Positions 59,241 to 64,000 of a stretch of DNA of 64,000 nucleotides are shown piece by piece. Source of the stretch: Galbula dea (taxonomy: Eukaryota > Chordata > Aves > Piciformes > Galbulidae); NCBI GenBank assembly GCA_013399015.1, contig VWZX01008613.1, forward strand, positions 372,001 through 436,000. The letters are read 5' to 3'. Position 1 is the stretch's first letter, and each line of letters begins with the position of its first letter. The position numbers were made by a program, and so were the translations under genes. Under the pieces are notes generated by a model. It saw only the letters and a program-made list of their open reading frames with translations, was not told the DNA's origin and did not search any database.

Positions 59241-59724
59241 AGTGCCCAATCCTGGAGGCCAATCCCATCTTTGAGGCCATCAGCAATCAGTGCCTGTGAA
59301 CATGGGGGAGCTACAGGCATCTCAGGAGGAACAAACCTCCACCCCCAGAGGCAGACACAGCCTAATACAGTGGCCAGGAGCCAAGGACAGAGGCTGGATT
59401 TTTTCGTGTGCAAAGGGAACAGCTCTGAGTGCTATGCTGCTATCTGGGAAGCCAAGGCAGGTGGGATGGGGAGATAGAACAAGCAGATAAGGGTGGTTTC
59501 TGGGACTGGGTGGACATGTTTGTTATTTCAGTGGGAATGTTGATGTGTTCAAAATGAAGCATTCCTCAGGGATGTTCTTTTTTTCCTTTGTCTTTTGCTC
59601 TGTTAAGAGCCATAGAATCAAACACTTCAATACCAAGCAGAACATTTTAGATCAGCATTTCAAAACACTTCTCTTTTTTATTTTTTTGTTTACAGGGGCA
59701 AAGCATGAGGCCAACTGCTTCAGA

Positions 59725-59764
59725 AATTGCTAACAGAGTTAGCAATTAGCAGAACAATTGCTAA
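59725..59764. repeat. Triple AATTGCTAA inverted/direct repeat
   Basis: AATTGCTAA (59725-59733), its reverse complement TTAGCAATT (59739-59747), and AATTGCTAA again (59756-59764). The middle copy can pair with either neighbour, giving two mutually exclusive 9-bp hairpins. Confidence 0.9.
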
Positions 59765-60227
59765 TGATGATGTAAAAAGAGCAGTCACTGATGAGCAGAA
59801 CCAAATAAATCACAGCATAAAAGATAAATCACAGCAGAAGTAAATAGATTTTTACATCTTCTGAGGAATTTGGCCCAATACACCATGATGCTGCCCAGCT
59901 GGCTTTCTTCTTCTCCCAGCTCCAACAAAATCCTCCCTGGCAGAGGTTTGCCTTGCCAGTTCTGGTGACATGTAACACCAGCCAGCCTGGGCTTTGCTTG
60001 TCCTCCAGATGTCACTCTTTGGTGAACTCATGTGCTGCCTGGGACTGTGCAGTGGACAGAGCTTGGCCACCTCTGTGCTTCAAAACCTTGAAGATATGTT
60101 TGGGTCTATAGCATGGGTAAGTAGAGGCTGAGAGAGTTACAGTTTTGTTGTATGCCTGAATTTTTTTCCTTCTGTTAAAGACTTCCATGAAGTGGAAGCA
60201 CTGAGAGCAGGAGGAGAACATTTACTT

Positions 60228-60427
60228 ATCCCTGCCCTGCAATACTGGCAGGTCCCCTGCAGCCCCAACATCCCACCAGGAGGATGCTCTGCAAGGCTGG
60301 CAGGTCCCTTCCAGCCCCAACATCCCACCAGGAGGATGATCTGCAAGGCTGGCAGGTCCCTTCCAGCCCCAGCATCCCACCAGGAGGATGCTCTGCAAGG
60401 CTGGCAGGTCCCCTCCAGCCCCAGGGG
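60228..60427. repeat. 52-bp minisatellite, array B (same unit as array A)
   Basis: Nearly four units of CTGCAAGGCTGGCAGGTCCC...CCACCAGGAGGATGCT, unit length 52 bp, with only a few base differences between copies. The unit is plainly homologous to the array at 57241-57605, about 2.6 kb away and in the same orientation. Confidence 0.88.
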
Positions 60428-63289
60428 TGCTCAGCCTTCCTTGACCTCTCTATAAAACATCAGACATGCATCTCTGGGTCTTTTGGCTTGAATCCTCATG
60501 TGGTTCAGCTTCTGCCAATCCCCCTGGTATAACTGTTGAAGAGTGTTCCCATGAGTGATGCTAACCCCATGGTTCCCTAGTCTGGCAATCTTATTTCCAT
60601 TAAAGAGGTTGACATCTTTATTTATGTGAATCCCCAGAGTTATTAAAAGAAGAGGAGAACAATATCTCTGGCTGCTGGTCCAAATATTCCAATCTGATGC
60701 AACCTAGAGAGTTAAAAGAGATAATGAACTTAGAAAGCATTAGGCAGCTGTTTGGTTTTAAGATGACAAGTGTAGGATAGGTTTGGCTCTTCCCCCTGGC
60801 TCTGAAGTGACTGCATGACTGCATTTTGATTTGGAGGCCAGAAGGGAACATCAGCTTCATCTTGGCTAGGAAAAAGTGAGACAACATTGCTGATAGCTCT
60901 TTAGTTTGGAGGTGAGCTAGGTCAGAGTAGCCCCACAAAGGAGTTTTGCTAAAGGAATGACCTCACTGCCATGGTCAGGCTATTTGGATGGCAGCATTGG
61001 CTTCTTATTACTTGTTCCCAAGAGATTTTGTGCTGCTTTGTCATTGCAGTCAGTGAACTTGGCCTTCCAGGGCAGAGCTTTCTATTAGCAAGCAGAGCCA
61101 GGGAGGAGAGATAAACATATCTCTGGGACTCCAGAGCTTGAAAAGCAACTGCTTCCTGAGCCTGTGACCCTCTGCAGATCTATTTACCAGGTGAGTGTCC
61201 ATCCAAGGGTGTTAGACAGATGATGCCCTTACCAGGCTTTAATGAATTGCTTTGAATTAGACATCCCTGTTTTCCACTGTAAGGATGCCTCTTCAGATGG
61301 GAATGGTATAGAGCTGCAGTTCCCAAATTATTTCACTGGTGGCTTTGTGCCTCAGTACAAGCCCTGTTTCTGCATTTGAACTTCCATGGGGTTTGGAAAT
61401 CTTCCATGTGGTTCCCAAACCCCTTGGAAGTTCAGCAAGTGTCTGTGAGACCTGGCTGCTGTACAGGAGGGGAGGTGGTCACCTCTTCTTCCATGCTGCT
61501 CCAAGGTGCTTTAGACAACACTGCTGGGGGAACTTTTTACCAGGGCATTTGTGACACTGAAGCTTTTCAAGAGGCCACCTTGTAGCATAGATCCTCTGGC
61601 CTGATCTCCCAGGGGAGAGAGGGGGAGATCCAAACCCCAAATGTGGGATCAGATCCCTGTTCCCACTAGTGAAGAGCTAGCTTCATGTACTGTGTCTTTC
61701 AAATGAGACACCCCATTTGGAAAGAAGAGGTTAGAGATCAATTTCAGAAATATTTTACATGTTATCCCCCAGTGAAAGACAAAGAAACAAAGGTATTAAC
61801 CAAGATCCTTCAGGGAAAGGAGCCAAATTTTCTGTCTCCACTGTTAGATTTCCTGGATCATTATGGTCCCTGGTGATCCAGGCTCAGTTGCTTCACAAGG
61901 TTGCAGGTTGGAAAGGCTGAGAGAGTTGAACTTCAGGCTGAGGATGTCTTGGCCATGTTTGATGTACAAACAGCTACCATTTTACCCTTTGCTTGGTGCT
62001 ATCTCATGTACTTCCCCTCTTTTTCCTTTTTCAGCATTGCCTTGGAAGTCAGAGAGCCCTTGCTGTGGGAACACTGGCAGAAGGTGGTTGTCACACAACA
62101 TGCCAGGTGTCAAAATATCTCTGGGCACTTGGTAGGGTCATGCTTTCTTCTGGTGATAAATCTGTGAGGTCTGCTTATGTTCTCAAGAGAAATCCAAGTC
62201 TGACATGCAAGTCATGGAGCAAACTCCCAGAAGGCATCATCAAATCAATCCTCCTGATCTTGACTATTAGAGATCTTGAAATCCAATGAGTCAATCAGGC
62301 AGAAGACATGACTTCCAAAGACTCAAGGAAATTACTTTGGAGAAGACAATGAATAATCTTCTTGCATCAGCTAGCTGAGGAGTTAAATCAGGTCAGGGAA
62401 GATCAGGCATTATTAAAACTATCACCATTCTTTTCAGCAGGGACTTGAATCTAAATCTACAGAGAGGAAAAGAAGTAAAATACACCTCCAGAAAGGGGTG
62501 TTAGGAGCAGCCTGACAGACAGTGGGAGAAAAGGGGACAGGTTGGAGGCAGCCACCTGGAAAGAGAAGCAGAGACAAACTGGTCAGACCACTTCAAAAAA
62601 CCATTAGGAACCCAACAGAGATATTCTACCAGTTCTGGTCCAGGAAAGAAATAGGATTTAGTGTTTGCTGGGCACTGCTTGGCTAAAGAAGCATCCCTGA
62701 AAAACCCCAAAGATGTCTGCTGTCACAGTTACATCAGGACACTGCTAGACAGGGGAAGCCTGGAAGGCTTTTGATGGCTACAGCTGCTTCCAGCTTCTGG
62801 TTTGGAGTGGTGACTGCTTGGAGGCCATGGTGCAGGAGCACAAAGGAAAGTGCAGTAATCTAATACAGATGTTTCAGCAGTGAGTGAATCCTTTCTTCTG
62901 ACAGCAGTTCTCTGGCATTCAGGAAATTGCTGTGGTCAGAGATTAATGCTTTCTACTGCTCTGCTTTCCTTCCAGGATGAGGGAAAATAAAACATGAGAA
63001 ATGAATGCAGAAGTTATGGACAGCTGAGAGGCAATCTCAGAGGCTGGGTTTTCCCTGCCCTTCCCCTTTTCCCCCCCTCCAAACCCATCTTTGCTGGAGA
63101 AAGTGACAGAAGCAAAAGTTTGCCTTAAGTTGTATTTGTTTAGGAAGAATATAATAGCCAATTGCTGGAGCCAACAAAGGACTCAAGTCCTCACCACCCA
63201 GGGGTGTCTCCTAAACCCAAATAATTCTGTGTGGTAGGGGTATCTTAGCACAGCAAGGAAGGGTCAGGAGAGAGAGTGAACAAGAGCAT

Positions 63290-63482
63290 AGAATCATAGT
63301 CATAGAATCATGTTGGTTAGAAGGGACCTTTCAGATCCTCAAGTCCAACTGTGACCCCAGCACTGCCAAGTCACCACTAAACCATGTCCCTCAGCACCAC
63401 ATCTCCAGGGCTGTTAAACCCCTCCAGGGATGGTGACTCCACCACTGCTCTAGGCAGCCTGGGCCAGGGCTTGACAACCCAA
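63290..63482 (-). mobile_element. CR1 3' terminus
   Basis: AGAATCATAGTCATAGAATC (tail), TTTCAGATCCTCAAGTCCAA, GGGCCAGGGCTTGACAACCC. Confidence 0.92.
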
Positions 63483-63694
63483 ATGAATGCTGTGAATGTT
63501 AATAGCTTGGGAATGCTAGGAACTTGTTGGTTTTGTTTTTGTAAGAGAGCTCTTAGCTCCTGTCCCACATTTTCAGCACACCAAGGTATAAAAATCACTT
63601 TGTCTAAGTGACTCACCTCTGGGCACTGCTGATTTGATGAAGTAGGTGTGTGCAGCACTATATTAGTGAGAAATTCTGGATATTCATCCACAAT

Positions 63695-63915
63695 GGCTAC
63701 ATAAAGAAAAGCTGCTTTGCTGTGAGGGTGTTGGAGCCCTGGCCCAGGCTGCCCAGAGAGGTTGTGGAGTCTCCTTCTGGGGAGACATTCCAACCCCAGC
63801 TGGAGGTGACCCTGGGCAAGCTGCTGTGGGTAACCCTGCTTCAGCAGGAGGGTTGGACTAGACAATCTTCAGAGGTCCCTTCCAACCCTTGTCATGCTGG
63901 GATTGTGTGATCCTG
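63695..63915 (+). mobile_element. CR1 3' terminus
   Basis: GCTGTGAGGGTGTTGGAGCC, CTGGCCCAGGCTGCCCAGAG, CAGCAGGAGGGTTGGACTAG, TGTCATGCTGGGATTGTGTG. Opposite orientation to the copy 213 bp upstream. Confidence 0.92.
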
Positions 63916-64000
63916 ACAGTGATGGCTGTGGCAGAGCTGCCAGATTACGAGTCTCTGAGGATCAATATTCTCTTAGCTGCAGACTAGCTGTTCAAAAGCA

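Larger units (their letters stand above)
57606..63289. other. Upstream flank of ADRA1D
   Basis: Apart from the 52-bp array B, the CR1 at 58830 and the AATTGCTAA cluster, I find no gene. The stretches 57606-58829, 59241-59724 and 60428-63289 are unexplained single-copy-looking DNA. The human neighbour on this side (PRNP) is not visible. Confidence 0.6.

Noticed and set aside
57606..64000. Prion gene (PRNP), the next gene in human on this side
   Set aside because: No frame with the prion repeat or globular domain is present; it probably lies beyond the window.

Overview
This is vertebrate nuclear DNA, almost certainly from a bird. Three things show it: split genes with GT-AG introns, about 35 fragments of CR1 LINE retrotransposons with the typical avian 3' end (runs of ATTCTATGATTCTATGAT-like octamers next to 'GGTCCCTTCCAACC'), and no mammalian SINEs. 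By my approximate coordinates CR1 fills about 10 kb (roughly 16%), which is high for a bird and would fit a CR1-rich lineage such as woodpeckers and allies; that assignment is inference only.

Two genes are present, arranged tail to tail. On the left, on the + strand, are the last three coding exons of spermine oxidase SMOX (1750-2449, 8409-8569, 9959-10096), followed by a short 3' UTR with poly(A) signals. The 5' exons lie outside the window. On the right, on the - strand, is the complete coding sequence of the alpha-1D adrenergic receptor ADRA1D: exon 1 at 54980-55946 and exon 2 at 26957-27525, separated by a 27.5 kb intron. The two exons join in frame to 511 codons, ending in the PDZ ligand ETDI. 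The pair SMOX/ADRA1D in this orientation matches the human 20p13 order. The two proteins are not functionally linked: one oxidises spermine, the other is a Gq-coupled catecholamine receptor.

Layout: 1-10445 SMOX 3' half with intronic CR1s; 10446-20504 intergenic DNA rich in CR1; 20505-22985 a very GC-rich minisatellite with a 77-bp unit, 12 successive units reading as identical, bounded on both sides by units in inverted orientation; 22986-26956 intergenic/3' flank of ADRA1D; 26957-55946 ADRA1D; 55947-57600 a CpG-rich putative promoter/5' UTR that includes a 44-bp minisatellite directly upstream of the start codon and a 52-bp minisatellite further up; 57600-64000 upstream flank with a second array of the same 52-bp unit and more CR1.

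The most unusual structure is the 77-bp array. Other points worth a second look are the two related 52-bp arrays, a local 79-bp duplication, two adjacent perfect palindromes in the ADRA1D intron, an AT-rich block of homeodomain/POU-type motifs just inside that intron, and a probable hAT-type DNA transposon remnant. I see no sign of a new multi-gene system.
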